From: an uncultured Pelagibacteraceae bacterium
Lineage (GTDB): Bacteria; Pseudomonadota; Alphaproteobacteria; Pelagibacterales; Pelagibacteraceae
Length of the DNA stretch: 64,000 bases
Assembly: GCA_902616245.1 (NCBI GenBank)
Contig: CACMSB010000001.1
Coordinates: forward strand, 434,001-498,000
Reading direction: 5' to 3'
The position numbers were made by a program, and so were the translations under genes. Numbering within the stretch: the first letter of the stretch is position 1; each line of letters opens with the position of its first letter. The notes beneath the pieces are model-generated. The model searched no databases and had not been told where the DNA came from. It saw nothing but the letters and a program-made list of their open reading frames with translations. Below, piece after piece: positions 43,580 to 52,972 of the stretch.

Positions 43580-45411
43580 TCGTGAAAGAAATTATATATT
43601 TTTTTTGCAACTTTTTCCTCAACTCCATCAACTGATTTTATTTCATCTAAACTAGCTGATTCCACAGCTCTGGCTGAACCAAAATGATTTAATAATGCCC
43701 TTTTTCTGATAGATCCAATACCATCAATTTGATCTAATAATGATTTGCTTATGCCCTTTTTTCTTTTTGCTCTATGAGCACTTATTGCAAATCGATGGGA
43801 TTCATCTCTCAGTCTTTGTAAAAAGAATAAGGTTGGATCATTTTTCTCAAACTTGAACTCTCTTCCATTATGAAAAAATGTTTCATTTCCACTATTTCTC
43901 ATTTTACCCTTTGCTATTGCTACAATCGGAATTTCATGTAAACCAAGCTCATTCATCGCTTCTCTGGCAACGGAATATTGACCTTTCCCTCCATCAATTA
44001 AAACTAAATCAGGGAAAGTTAAATAATTATCTTTCTCTTGAACTGCTCTTTTAAATCTTCTGTTAAGAACTTCTTTCATCATTCCATAATCATCTTGAGC
44101 GTTTTTTTGAATTTTTATATTAAATTTTCTATACCTTTTTTTAACGAAACCTTCATCACCATAAGTAATTAAAGCACCCACACTATTTGTGCCTTGAATA
44201 TGGCTATTATCATAAACCTCAACTAAATTAATACTAGTTTCAAGATTGAATTTTTTTGATACTGCATCGAAAAGATCTCTATTATTCTGACTCTCGTAAA
44301 GTTTTCTATTCAAACTATCTTTTGCATTACTTATTGCTTGATTTATAACTTTTAGTTTCGTCCCTTTTTTTGCAACAGTAATTGTGATTTGTTTACCTTC
44401 TTTTTGTGTAAGAGTTTTTTCAATTAATTCCTTCTCTTTAATTTCATTTGATAAAATTATTGAAGATGGCACGCTTTTATTTTCATAAAATTGAGAGACA
44501 AAAGAATTAATGATATCACTTAGATTTTCTTCTGGATCATGCTTTGGAAAAAAAGCTTGATTACCCCAATTTTGTTTTGACCTATAAAAAAAAACTTGAA
44601 TACAAGTTTTTCCCGACTCTTTATATCCCGCGATAACATCTGCTTCGACTAAATTTGCTTCATTAATTCTTTGAGAAGATTGGATAATATTTAATGATTT
44701 AATTCGATCTCTTAATATTGCTGCTTTTTCAAAGTCTAAATCCTCACTAGCCTTTTCCATTTGATTAGATAAGCTTTTCTGAATTTTTCTAGATTTGCCT
44801 GACACAAACTCAATTGCATCATCAACAGTTTGTTTATAATCACTCTCAGTTACGTAACCAACGCAAGGTCCTGAACATCTTTTAATTTGATAAAGTATGC
44901 ATGGTCTCTCTCTATTTTTGAAAACAGTATCATCGCAAATTCTGAGATGAAATATTTTTTGGATCATTTTTATAGTCCAATTTGCAGATCCAGCTGATGC
45001 AAATGGTCCAAAATAAAATCCTTCTTTGCCTTTTTTCCCTCTGTGCCTTTTGATTTGTGGCCATTTATCTTTGTCGCCTATAAAAATAAAAGGAAAGGAT
45101 TTGTCATCTCTTAGTAAAATATTAAATTTTGGTTTAAACTTTTTAATTAAATTTGCCTCTAAAAGTAAAGCCTCACTTTCATTTGAAGTAGTAGTAATTT
45201 CCAGTCTTTTTGTTTGAGAGAGCATTCTCTCAGTCCTAATGATATGACTTTTCTCTGATACATAACTTTTAAGTCTGTTTGGAAGGTTTTTTGCTTTACC
45301 CACATAAAGAATTTCTCCTTTTGAATTTAGCATCCTATAAACACCTGGCAACTTAGGAACCAAGGGCAATTCTTTTTTAATTACTTCTTTACCTATATCA
45401 GAGCTGATCAT
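43576..45411 (-). CDS. uvrC: Excinuclease ABC subunit C
   Basis: It makes both incisions in nucleotide excision repair. The 611-aa protein has the N-terminal GIY-YIG domain ([20 protein letters not shown]), the Cys region with CSGPCVGYV, a UVR motif ([14 protein letters not shown]), the RNase H-like C-terminal nuclease ([13 protein letters not shown], then VLIDGGKGQ) and a helix-hairpin-helix end ([25 protein letters not shown]). uvrB is close by at 46557-48731. Confidence 0.97.
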   Translation of the reverse strand: MISSDIGKEVIKKELPLVPKLPGVYRMLNSKGEILYVGKAKNLPNRLKSYVSEKSHIIRTERMLSQTKRLEITTTSNESEALLLEANLIKKFKPKFNILLRDDKSFPFIFIGDKDKWPQIKRHRGKKGKEGFYFGPFASAGSANWTIKMIQKIFHLRICDDTVFKNRERPCILYQIKRCSGPCVGYVTESDYKQTVDDAIEFVSGKSRKIQKSLSNQMEKASEDLDFEKAAILRDRIKSLNIIQSSQRINEANLVEADVIAGYKESGKTCIQVFFYRSKQNWGNQAFFPKHDPEENLSDIINSFVSQFYENKSVPSSIILSNEIKEKELIEKTLTQKEGKQITITVAKKGTKLKVINQAISNAKDSLNRKLYESQNNRDLFDAVSKKFNLETSINLVEVYDNSHIQGTNSVGALITYGDEGFVKKRYRKFNIKIQKNAQDDYGMMKEVLNRRFKRAVQEKDNYLTFPDLVLIDGGKGQYSVAREAMNELGLHEIPIVAIAKGKMRNSGNETFFHNGREFKFEKNDPTLFFLQRLRDESHRFAISAHRAKRKKGISKSLLDQIDGIGSIRKRALLNHFGSARAVESASLDEIKSVDGVEEKVAKKIYNFFHE

Positions 45412-45823
45412 GGCTTCTTTTTTTAGAAATTTGGATCCCTACTGAGCTGCAATCCTTCATTATTTCTAATTTTTCGATTTGAAGAGTAATTTTATCTATT
45501 CTTTTATCTTTGAATAGCTCATCAAAAACATCTTCTGCCAATGTTTCAAGAAAATTGTAATGTTTGTTTTTTACTAGTTTTTTAATTAATTTTACTATTT
45601 TAGCATAATTCACTATCGATTTAATATCTTTATCATTCGATGGCTGTTTATCTTGATAATTTACTTCTAAATTAAATTTTACTTTTTGAGGTTTTTCTTT
45701 TTCAAAATCAAAATAACCAAGTTTTAATCCCAATATTAATTCTTTTATTAAAACTTTTTTTTCGTAATTAAATAAGCTCTTTGTTTTATTTATTTTAACA
45801 ATCTTTAAGTTATTCTTTTTCAT
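45398..45823 (-). CDS. folB: Dihydroneopterin aldolase
   Basis: A folate-pathway enzyme that splits dihydroneopterin. The 141-aa protein belongs to the T-fold FolB family: [24 protein letters not shown] N-terminus, the [13 protein letters not shown] helix, and [14 protein letters not shown] with the active-site Glu, then a strand ITLQIEKLE. The N-terminal 20 residues are an extra lysine-rich stretch. Weak conservation outside these motifs is normal. It overlaps the SDR gene (four bases) and uvrC (14 bases). Confidence 0.85.
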   Translation of the reverse strand: MKKNNLKIVKINKTKSLFNYEKKVLIKELILGLKLGYFDFEKEKPQKVKFNLEVNYQDKQPSNDKDIKSIVNYAKIVKLIKKLVKNKHYNFLETLAEDVFDELFKDKRIDKITLQIEKLEIMKDCSSVGIQISKKRSHDQL

Positions 45824-46575
45824 TCCTTACCACCCATTATGTCTGGAGTTTGCCAGTTTAAGTTTTGGCCACTATCAATTGCTAAAACTTGACCGGTAAT
45901 AGATCTATTTTTAATAAAAAAGTCAACAGCATTGCATATTTCTTCTACATTTGTCTGTCTTTTAAGAGGTGTTGCCATGTATTGTTTTTTAAAGTGTTTG
46001 TCAGACTGTCTTTTATTTTTAATAGTTGGACCCGGAGCAATTCCATTCACTCTTATATTCGGAGCAAGGCTCATGGCGCTAGTTTTGGTTAAAGTATAAA
46101 GACCAGATTTACTTAATGTATATGAAAAAAAATATGGAGTTAACTTGAATACTCTTTGATCAATTATATTAATAATATTATTATTTTTGCCCCTAGCATT
46201 TTTCGCAAAACCCTTTGATAATAAAGCTGGCGCTTTTAAATTTGCTTTTAAATGGCTTTCCCAACTTTTTGTTGTGAAATTTTCAAGTTTATCGTTCTCA
46301 AATAATGAAGCATTATTAATTAAACAATCAAAATACTTCAACTTTGATTTTGAAAATTTAAGCATTCTTTCTATTTCTTTTTCTTTAGTTAAATCTGCTT
46401 TTGCTAAATAAATTTTTGTACCACTTTTAATTAAATCTTTTTTAAGATTTTCTGCTTTGGACTTAGATTTGTTATAATGGATAACAATTTCAATATTAGG
46501 TCCAGATAATTTTTTAGCTATCGCAGCCCCCATTCGAGTTGCTGCTCCAGTAATTATTATCTTCCGTGCTTCCAT
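45820..46575 (-). CDS. SDR oxidoreductase, pteridine-reductase/FolM-like
   Basis: A 251-aa short-chain dehydrogenase. The nucleotide loop [15 protein letters not shown] has an Arg at the third last position of the TGxxxRxG form known from pteridine reductase PTR1 and FolM, which use NADPH. The NNASLF motif follows, and the catalytic Tyr-Lys are in [10 protein letters not shown]. The neighbour folB supports a pterin substrate (dihydromonapterin or dihydrofolate), but that is inference. The start lies within the end of uvrB. Confidence 0.82.
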   Translation of the reverse strand: MEARKIIITGAATRMGAAIAKKLSGPNIEIVIHYNKSKSKAENLKKDLIKSGTKIYLAKADLTKEKEIERMLKFSKSKLKYFDCLINNASLFENDKLENFTTKSWESHLKANLKAPALLSKGFAKNARGKNNNIINIIDQRVFKLTPYFFSYTLSKSGLYTLTKTSAMSLAPNIRVNGIAPGPTIKNKRQSDKHFKKQYMATPLKRQTNVEEICNAVDFFIKNRSITGQVLAIDSGQNLNWQTPDIMGGKE

Positions 46576-48731
46576 TTTTTATCTCTTTTTTTTGTGACCC
46601 TTGTACCAGGCATACCTAGTGTTGATCTACCTTTAGGATAAATTTTATTTTTAACATCGTACTGTCTAATTTTGGGGTTTAAAGTAATTTCTAATTCAGT
46701 ACTTTGAAGTTTTCTCATCTCATCTCTAATTTTAGCAGCTTCCTCAAATTCCAAATTAGATGCAGCTTCTTTCATCTTTTTGTCTAATCCTTTTAAATGT
46801 TTTTTAAGGTTACCGCCAATATTGGAACCTTCGCTTATTTTGACGTAATCTTTCTCGTAAACACTTTCTAAAATATCACTTATTTCTTTTTTTACAGATT
46901 TAGCGTCGATTTTATTTTTCTTATTGTACTCTAATTGAATCTTTCTTCTTCTCTCAGTTTCTTTAATTGCTTTCTTTATACTTTTTGTTTCCTTATCGGC
47001 ATAAAGAATAACTTTTCCATCTACGTTTCTTGCGGCTCTTCCTATTGTTTGAATCAGTGAAGTTTCTGATCGCAAAAATCCTTCCTTATCAGCATCTAGT
47101 ATTCCAACTAATGCACATTCTGGAATATCTAAACCTTCTCTTAATAAATTTATTCCAACTAGAACATCAAATACACCCATTCTGAGATCTCTCATAATCT
47201 CTATTCTCTCAAGTGTATCTATATCAGAATGAAGGTATCTTACTTTTATCCCATTTTCATGAAGATACTCGGTTAAATCCTCTGCCATTTTTTTTGTAAG
47301 TGTTGTAACCAAAACTCTATAATTATTTTCAACTACTTTTTTACATTCGTGCATAAGATCATCTACTTGATTTTTAGCTGGTCTAATCTCAACTGGTGGA
47401 TCAATTAAGCCTGTAGGTCTTATGACTTGATCAATAAACTTACCTTTAGTCTGTTCCAATTCCCACGGGCCAGGAGTAGCTGAAACAAATACAGTTTGTG
47501 TTCTCATCAAATCCCACTCTTCAAATTTTAAAGGTCTATTATCCATACAAGAAGGCAATCTAAAACCATACTCAGCCAACGTGCTTTTTCGAGATCTATC
47601 TCCCTTAAACATCCCATTAAGTTGGGGAACTGTAACATGAGACTCATCTACAAAAACTAATGTGTTATCAGGAAAATATTCAAAAAGAGTAGGTGGTGGC
47701 TCTCCTGGTTTTCTACCAGATAAAAATCTTGAATAATTTTCAATTCCCGCACAAGATCCAGTTGCCTCAATCATTTCTAAATCAAATTTAGTTCTCTCCT
47801 CTAATCGTTGCGCCTCTAATAATTTGTTTTCTGATTTGTGTTTTTTTAAAGTTTCCTCTAATTCTTTTCTTATTTTTATAATTGCTTGTTCTACTGTTGG
47901 TTTAGGAGTGATATAATGAGAATTAGCATAAATTTTTACTAGACTAAGATCTCTAACCTGATCTCCTGTCAAAGGATCAAATTCCTCAATCTTCTCAAGT
48001 TTATCGACAAATAAACTAAGTCTCCATGCTCTATCCTCTAGATGAGATGGAAATATTTCTAAATATTCTCCCCTTGCTCTAAAAGTTCCTCTAAAAAAAT
48101 TTTGATCATTTCTCTTATACTGAAGAGCAACAAGAGATTTTATTATTTGTTCTCTATTATATTCATAGTTTTTCTGAAGAGTTAAAGTCATTTTGCTGTA
48201 AGCTTCAACTGATCCCAAACCATAAATACAAGAAACACTTGCAACTATTAAAACATCGTCTCTTTCAAGAAGAGATCTTGTTGCCGAGTGTCTCATTCTA
48301 TCAATCTGCTCGTTTATAGAAGCTTCTTTTTCGATGTAAGTATCTGATCTTGGTACATAAGCTTCTGGAGTGTAATAATCATAGTAAGATACAAAATACT
48401 CAACAGCATTATCTGGAAAAAAAGTTTTCATCTCACCGTAAAGTTGAGCTGCCAAAGTTTTATTTGGTGCCAATATTAACGCTGGTCTATTTGTAGCTTC
48501 TATAACTTTTGCCATTGTAAAAGTTTTTCCAGATCCAGTTACTCCTAATAATACTTGATTAAACTCATTTTTTTTAGCTCCTTGGACAAGCTTTTTAATT
48601 GCATCTGGCTGGTCACCAGCTGGGGTAAAATCTGACTTTATTTTGAATTTTTTTCCACCTTCGAGTTTTCCACCGATTTTTGGGTTTTTACTCTGAATGT
48701 CTGTAATTAGGTCTTGATATGTATTCTCCAT
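46557..48731 (-). CDS. uvrB: Excinuclease ABC subunit B
   Basis: The damage-verifying helicase-like subunit of nucleotide excision repair. The 724-aa protein has Walker A GVTGSGKT near residue 63, the beta-hairpin [20 protein letters not shown], the DEAD-like [11 protein letters not shown], helicase motifs [11 protein letters not shown] and TIGRAARN, and a C-terminal UVR domain ([16 protein letters not shown]) that binds UvrC. A basic tail follows. It is divergent from the aminotransferase gene across 36 bases. Confidence 0.97.
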   Translation of the reverse strand: MENTYQDLITDIQSKNPKIGGKLEGGKKFKIKSDFTPAGDQPDAIKKLVQGAKKNEFNQVLLGVTGSGKTFTMAKVIEATNRPALILAPNKTLAAQLYGEMKTFFPDNAVEYFVSYYDYYTPEAYVPRSDTYIEKEASINEQIDRMRHSATRSLLERDDVLIVASVSCIYGLGSVEAYSKMTLTLQKNYEYNREQIIKSLVALQYKRNDQNFFRGTFRARGEYLEIFPSHLEDRAWRLSLFVDKLEKIEEFDPLTGDQVRDLSLVKIYANSHYITPKPTVEQAIIKIRKELEETLKKHKSENKLLEAQRLEERTKFDLEMIEATGSCAGIENYSRFLSGRKPGEPPPTLFEYFPDNTLVFVDESHVTVPQLNGMFKGDRSRKSTLAEYGFRLPSCMDNRPLKFEEWDLMRTQTVFVSATPGPWELEQTKGKFIDQVIRPTGLIDPPVEIRPAKNQVDDLMHECKKVVENNYRVLVTTLTKKMAEDLTEYLHENGIKVRYLHSDIDTLERIEIMRDLRMGVFDVLVGINLLREGLDIPECALVGILDADKEGFLRSETSLIQTIGRAARNVDGKVILYADKETKSIKKAIKETERRRKIQLEYNKKNKIDAKSVKKEISDILESVYEKDYVKISEGSNIGGNLKKHLKGLDKKMKEAASNLEFEEAAKIRDEMRKLQSTELEITLNPKIRQYDVKNKIYPKGRSTLGMPGTRVTKKRDKKWKHGR

Positions 48732-48767
48732 ATATTAAACAACGTAATTGAATAATTTCATAATTCA

Positions 48768-49955
48768 ATGAGCATAATATCTAATAATTTAAAAAGAATT
48801 AAACCATCTCCAACTATTGCAGTTACTCAAAAGGCAAGAGAATTAAGAGCTGCAGGAAAAGATGTAGTTGGACTTGGGGCAGGAGAACCAGATTTTGATA
48901 CTCCTATCAATGTAAAAAATGCAGCCATTAAAGCAATAAGAGAAGGTGATACAAAGTATACTGCAGTAGATGGAACTCCAGCATTAAAAAAAGCAATTTT
49001 AAAAAAATTTAAAAGAGAAAACAAACTAAACTATAAACTAGACGAAATCACAGTTGGAACTGGAGGGAAACAAGTTCTCTATAACACTTTTATGGCAACT
49101 TTAAATAAAGGAGATGAAGTTATTATTCCTGCACCATTCTGGGTTTCATATCCGGATATGGTTCTCTTAGCAGGAGGAAAACCAAAAATAGTAAAATGTG
49201 ATGAAAAAGATGGATTTAAAATTACACCTGCAAAATTAAAAGCCGCAATTACAAAAAGAACGAAATGGATAATCCTTAATTCTCCATCTAATCCAACTGG
49301 ATCTGGATACAGCAAATCAGAAATTCAAAAATTAGCAAAGGTTTTAATAAAAAACAAAAAAGTTCACATTTTGAGCGATGATATTTATGAGCATGTTAAA
49401 TATGATAATTTTAAATTTTTTACTATTGCTCAAATTTCAAAATTAAAATCTCGAACATTAACAATGAATGGAGTGAGTAAATCTTATGCAATGACTGGTT
49501 GGAGGATTGGTTATGCGGCTGGACCAAAAGAAATAATTTCTGCAATTAGAAAAATTCAGTCTCAGTCTACTTCGAATCCATCATCAATTAGTCAAGCAGC
49601 AGCTGTCGAAGCTTTAAATGGAAAACAAGACTTTATTAAGAAAAGAGCAAAATCATTTAAAGAAAGAAGAGATTTTGTTGTAAAAAGTTTAAATAATATT
49701 GATGGTATTAGCTGCTTGAAACCTAATGGTGCATTTTACGTATTTCCGAATTGTAAAAAACTTTTAAATAAAAGAACTAAACTTAAAAAAGATACTGATT
49801 TTGTCCAAAAGCTTTTAGAAAAACAAAATGTTGCTGCTGTTCAGGGCTCAGCATTTGGTTTAGATGGATATTTTAGAATTTCATATGCAACTTCAATGGC
49901 AAAACTTAAAATAGCAATGTTTAGAATTAAAAAGTTTTGTGAGGATTTAGGATAA
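48768..49955 (+). CDS. aspC: Aspartate aminotransferase, class I (Ib-like)
   Basis: A PLP aminotransferase moving amino groups between aspartate and 2-oxoglutarate. The 395-aa protein has LGAGEPDFDTP near residue 37, NSPSNPTGSGYS, DDIYEHV, and the PLP lysine in NGVSKSYAMTGWRIGY (near residue 241), then the C-terminal FRISYATS that binds the substrate carboxylate. Related prephenate aminotransferases share this pattern, so arogenate synthesis is possible. It is convergent with the PsiE-like gene, two bases apart. Confidence 0.92.
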   Translation: MSIISNNLKRIKPSPTIAVTQKARELRAAGKDVVGLGAGEPDFDTPINVKNAAIKAIREGDTKYTAVDGTPALKKAILKKFKRENKLNYKLDEITVGTGGKQVLYNTFMATLNKGDEVIIPAPFWVSYPDMVLLAGGKPKIVKCDEKDGFKITPAKLKAAITKRTKWIILNSPSNPTGSGYSKSEIQKLAKVLIKNKKVHILSDDIYEHVKYDNFKFFTIAQISKLKSRTLTMNGVSKSYAMTGWRIGYAAGPKEIISAIRKIQSQSTSNPSSISQAAAVEALNGKQDFIKKRAKSFKERRDFVVKSLNNIDGISCLKPNGAFYVFPNCKKLLNKRTKLKKDTDFVQKLLEKQNVAAVQGSAFGLDGYFRISYATSMAKLKIAMFRIKKFCEDLG

Positions 49956-49957
49956 AC

Positions 49958-50332
49958 CTATTTTTTTTTATTTAGTCCAATTAGAGAAGAATTTCTAAAT
50001 CTTAAAATTACAATTGCTAAAGCAATTAAAACAATCGCACCAGCTTCATACAGTAATATCTCTGGATTTAGAGATTTTCCTTGTAAAATAATAAATCTAG
50101 CAAGTGCAGTTATGGCAATAAATAACGGCAGTGTAATTTGAATTGATTGGCTTTCCCAAAAAACTCTAACCATTGCAAGCACTTCAAGATATAGAAAAAG
50201 TAAAAGCAGATCTGCTAAAGTAACCCTTTGCACGAGTATCATCTGATACATCTCTTGTCCAAAAGCAATCACTGTACTAACTAAAATGATTACTAAAGCG
50301 ACAAGCTGGATTTGTTTTACGATATTTTCCAT
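49958..50332 (-). CDS. PsiE-family membrane protein
   Basis: A 124-aa protein with four hydrophobic helices and the PsiE (phosphate-starvation-inducible E) pattern: LADLLLLFLYLEVLAMVRVFWES near the middle, then LPLFIAITALARFIIL. The function of the family is not known. It stands between the convergent aminotransferase gene and the upstream trxB on the same strand, separated from trxB by a gap that contains an inverted repeat. Confidence 0.8.
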   Translation of the reverse strand: MENIVKQIQLVALVIILVSTVIAFGQEMYQMILVQRVTLADLLLLFLYLEVLAMVRVFWESQSIQITLPLFIAITALARFIILQGKSLNPEILLYEAGAIVLIALAIVILRFRNSSLIGLNKKK

Positions 50333-50351
50333 CTAATTAATTTATATTTTA

Positions 50352-50387
50352 ATTCAAATATTTATTCTAGATCAATTTTATTTGAAT
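50352..50387. terminator. Inverted repeat after trxB, possible terminator
   Basis: ATTCAAATA (50352-50360) and TATTTGAAT (50379-50387) form a perfect 9-base inverted repeat with an 18-base loop, just after the trxB stop. The stem is AT-only and the loop long, so termination is a guess. Confidence 0.25.
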
Positions 50388-50391
50388 ATAA

Positions 50392-51339
50392 TCAATCGTG
50401 GGAAAGAAACTTTTCTGCCTCTAAAGCGGCCATACATCCCATTCCAGCGGCTGTTACTGCTTGTCTAAATATTTTATCTTTTACATCTCCAGCGGCGAAT
50501 ACACCTGGAATATTGGTTTCTGTCGAATCATTCTTTGTAACTAAATATCCTTCTTTATCCATTTCTAACTGATCTTTAAATAATGAAGTTGCTGGATCAT
50601 GTCCTATAGCTATAAATAATCCATCGATTTTTAGTTCATCTACTTTATTTGTTTTAACATTTTTAATTTTTAATCCAGTTACATTTTTAGGATCATTATC
50701 ACCAATAACTTCATCAACAACAGAGTCCCAAATTATTTCAATTTTTTTATTTTCCATTAATTTTTTTTGAAGTAATTTTTCTGCTCTCAAACTATCTCTT
50801 CTGTGTATAAGCTGAACCTTTGAGGCAAATTTTGTTAAAAACATAGCTTCTTCGACCGCAGCATTTCCACCTCCAACAACTGCTACAATTTTGTCTTTAA
50901 AGAAAAATCCATCACATGTTGCACATGCAGATACACCAAAACCTCTGAAGCTTTGTTCTGAGTCAATATTTAACCATCTAGCTTGAGCTCCTGTTGAAAT
51001 AATTATTGAGTCTGCTTCATAAATTTGGCCGCTATCTCCAACAGCTTTAAATGGTTTAGATTTTAAGTCCACTGATGCAATATGATCTTGTATCATTTCA
51101 GTTCCAACTACTTCTGCCTGACCTTTCATTTGATCCATAAGCCATGGCCCTTGTATTACATCTTTAAATCCAGGGAAATTTTCAACATCGGTTGTTGTTG
51201 TTAATTGGCCACCAGGCTCCATGCCATGAACTAGTATTGGTTTTAACATTGCTCTTGCAGCATAAATTGCTGCTGTATATCCAGCGGGACCTGACCCAAT
51301 TATTAACACTTTTGTGTGTTTAGTTGGATTTTCACTCAT
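50392..51339 (-). CDS. trxB: Thioredoxin-disulfide reductase
   Basis: A flavoprotein that reduces thioredoxin with NADPH. The 315-aa protein has the FAD motif IIGSGPAGYTAAIYAAR, the redox pair CATC in GVSACATCDGFFF (near residue 145), the NADPH motif VVGGGNAAVEEA and the C-terminal GVFAAGDVKDKIFRQAVTAAG. Length is standard. It is divergent from the ELM1-like gene, 21 bases apart. Confidence 0.97.
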   Translation of the reverse strand: MSENPTKHTKVLIIGSGPAGYTAAIYAARAMLKPILVHGMEPGGQLTTTTDVENFPGFKDVIQGPWLMDQMKGQAEVVGTEMIQDHIASVDLKSKPFKAVGDSGQIYEADSIIISTGAQARWLNIDSEQSFRGFGVSACATCDGFFFKDKIVAVVGGGNAAVEEAMFLTKFASKVQLIHRRDSLRAEKLLQKKLMENKKIEIIWDSVVDEVIGDNDPKNVTGLKIKNVKTNKVDELKIDGLFIAIGHDPATSLFKDQLEMDKEGYLVTKNDSTETNIPGVFAAGDVKDKIFRQAVTAAGMGCMAALEAEKFLSHD

Positions 51340-51360
51340 ATGAAAGCTATATAATGATTA

Positions 51361-52305
51361 ATGACTAAATTGAAAGGTATATTATTAACAGAAGGTATGC
51401 ATGGGATGATTAGCCAAGTTGAAGGTTTGGCTAAAGCTTTAGATATAAATTATTCTCACCACACAGTTGAAACAAAAGGTTTCTGGAGAGTTATACCGCC
51501 AAAATTCACTCCAATATCCGACTCAGTTTTTAAAAAAATTGAATGCGAAGATGTTGATTTAATAATTTCATGTGGAAGAAAAAGTATTATTCCATCATTA
51601 TTTTTAAAAAAAAATTCAAAGAAAAAAGTATTTAACATTCATATTCAAAACCCAAAGATAAAACTTGATAATTTTGATCTAGTTGTAGTGCCAGAGCACG
51701 ATAATCTTGATGGAGATAATGTATTAAAAACAAAAGGAGCTATTCATTATTTAACAAGTGAAGAAATTGAAAAAGACAAAGAATATTTGTTTAGTATTTC
51801 AAGCAAATTGAGGGATAAAAATATAATTTCTTTAATAATTGGTGGTCCTACCCAGTATTATGATTATTCAGATAGAAATATCCAAGAAATTTTTTCAAAA
51901 GTAAATTATTTAGTTAAAGAAAATAATCTTAATTTAGTAGTCATCCCCTCTATGAGAACGCCAAAGGGAACTATAGAACATGCAAAAATATATTTTGGAA
52001 ACGATCATTTAGTATTAGATGGTGTTGATAAAAAGGCCTATTTAAGTGCGCTTGCAATATCAAAACATATAGTTATTACGTGCGATTCAAGCTCTATGAT
52101 TTCAGAGGCAGCTTTAACAGGCAAGCCAATTTATATTGCCACTATTCCACCTAAAAAAAGCGATAAAAGATTTAAATATTTTAGAAAATTATTTCAAGAA
52201 ATGAAAATTATTAGAGAATTAGGAGAAAAATTAGAAAATTGGAACTATGAAAAATTAGATGAAACGAATAGAGTAGCAAATATCATTAAAGATAAAATTC
52301 AATAA
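51361..52305 (+). CDS. ELM1-like (DUF1022) protein
   Basis: A 314-aa protein of the mitochondrial fission ELM1 family. The pattern is a glycosyltransferase-like fold: LLTEGMHGMISQVEGLAKAL at the start, FWRVIPPKFT, ISCGRKSIIPSLFLKK, LIIGGPTQYYDYS, then ITCDSSSMISEAALTGKPIYI at the end. In bacteria the family is unstudied; the fold suggests a nucleotide-sugar transferase, possibly for the cell surface. It is two bases from the 2OG-oxygenase gene, so they are probably one operon. Confidence 0.85.
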   Translation: MTKLKGILLTEGMHGMISQVEGLAKALDINYSHHTVETKGFWRVIPPKFTPISDSVFKKIECEDVDLIISCGRKSIIPSLFLKKNSKKKVFNIHIQNPKIKLDNFDLVVVPEHDNLDGDNVLKTKGAIHYLTSEEIEKDKEYLFSISSKLRDKNIISLIIGGPTQYYDYSDRNIQEIFSKVNYLVKENNLNLVVIPSMRTPKGTIEHAKIYFGNDHLVLDGVDKKAYLSALAISKHIVITCDSSSMISEAALTGKPIYIATIPPKKSDKRFKYFRKLFQEMKIIRELGEKLENWNYEKLDETNRVANIIKDKIQ

Positions 52306-52307
52306 CA

Positions 52308-52970
52308 ATGGCATTTTTAAATTCAATATTAAAAAATTCTTCAAATCATAAATCCCCTTTTGAACATTGGGAATTAAATCAACCACTAACCGAATTACAA
52401 GTTCAGGAAATTGTAAACGCCGATATAGCTAATCCGATAGAACATAATTTAAACTATGATGGCACAAGAGCAATTGATGGAGGTGAAGGTAAGTTTAGAG
52501 AAGGTATATCAGACGGAGGCAAAGCATTAAAATTTAGATGTTTTGTTACGAAAGAAAATTCAAATCAATTCCCTAATCTTGTTGAATTTATTAAAGAACT
52601 TCAAAATCCATCAACTTATAAAAAAATTTCTGAAATGATCAATAAAGATCTTTCAAATTCATATGTAAGAGTTGAAGTTATCTGTGATAGAAAAGGATTT
52701 TGGTTAAAACCACATTGCGATATTAAAGAGAAACTGATGTCATGTTTATTATTCGTAAATAAGCATAATGAAAAAGAAGATTTAGGTACAGATTTTTATG
52801 ATGAAAATCTAAAATTAGCAAAAACTGTTCCTTATAAAGATAATTATGGTTATTTCTTTTCAAGTGGCCCTAATACTTGGCACGGTATGGAAAAAAAAGA
52901 AATAGTAAAAGAGAGAAGATGTCTTCAAGTAAATTATGTTACATTTGAGACAGATTGGAAAGTCAATTAA
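52308..52970 (+). CDS. 2-oxoglutarate/Fe(II)-dependent oxygenase
   Basis: A 220-aa cupin-fold dioxygenase. The iron triad is H136-x-D138 (KPHCDIKE) and H192 (NTWHGME), and R204 (ERRCLQVNY) is placed to bind 2-oxoglutarate. The substrate is unknown; hydroxylation of a sugar, lipid or amino acid are all possible. The tight spacing with the ELM1-like gene suggests a shared pathway, perhaps modification of a surface glycan. It is convergent with carB, two bases apart. Confidence 0.85.
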   Translation: MAFLNSILKNSSNHKSPFEHWELNQPLTELQVQEIVNADIANPIEHNLNYDGTRAIDGGEGKFREGISDGGKALKFRCFVTKENSNQFPNLVEFIKELQNPSTYKKISEMINKDLSNSYVRVEVICDRKGFWLKPHCDIKEKLMSCLLFVNKHNEKEDLGTDFYDENLKLAKTVPYKDNYGYFFSSGPNTWHGMEKKEIVKERRCLQVNYVTFETDWKVN

Positions 52971-52972
52971 AA

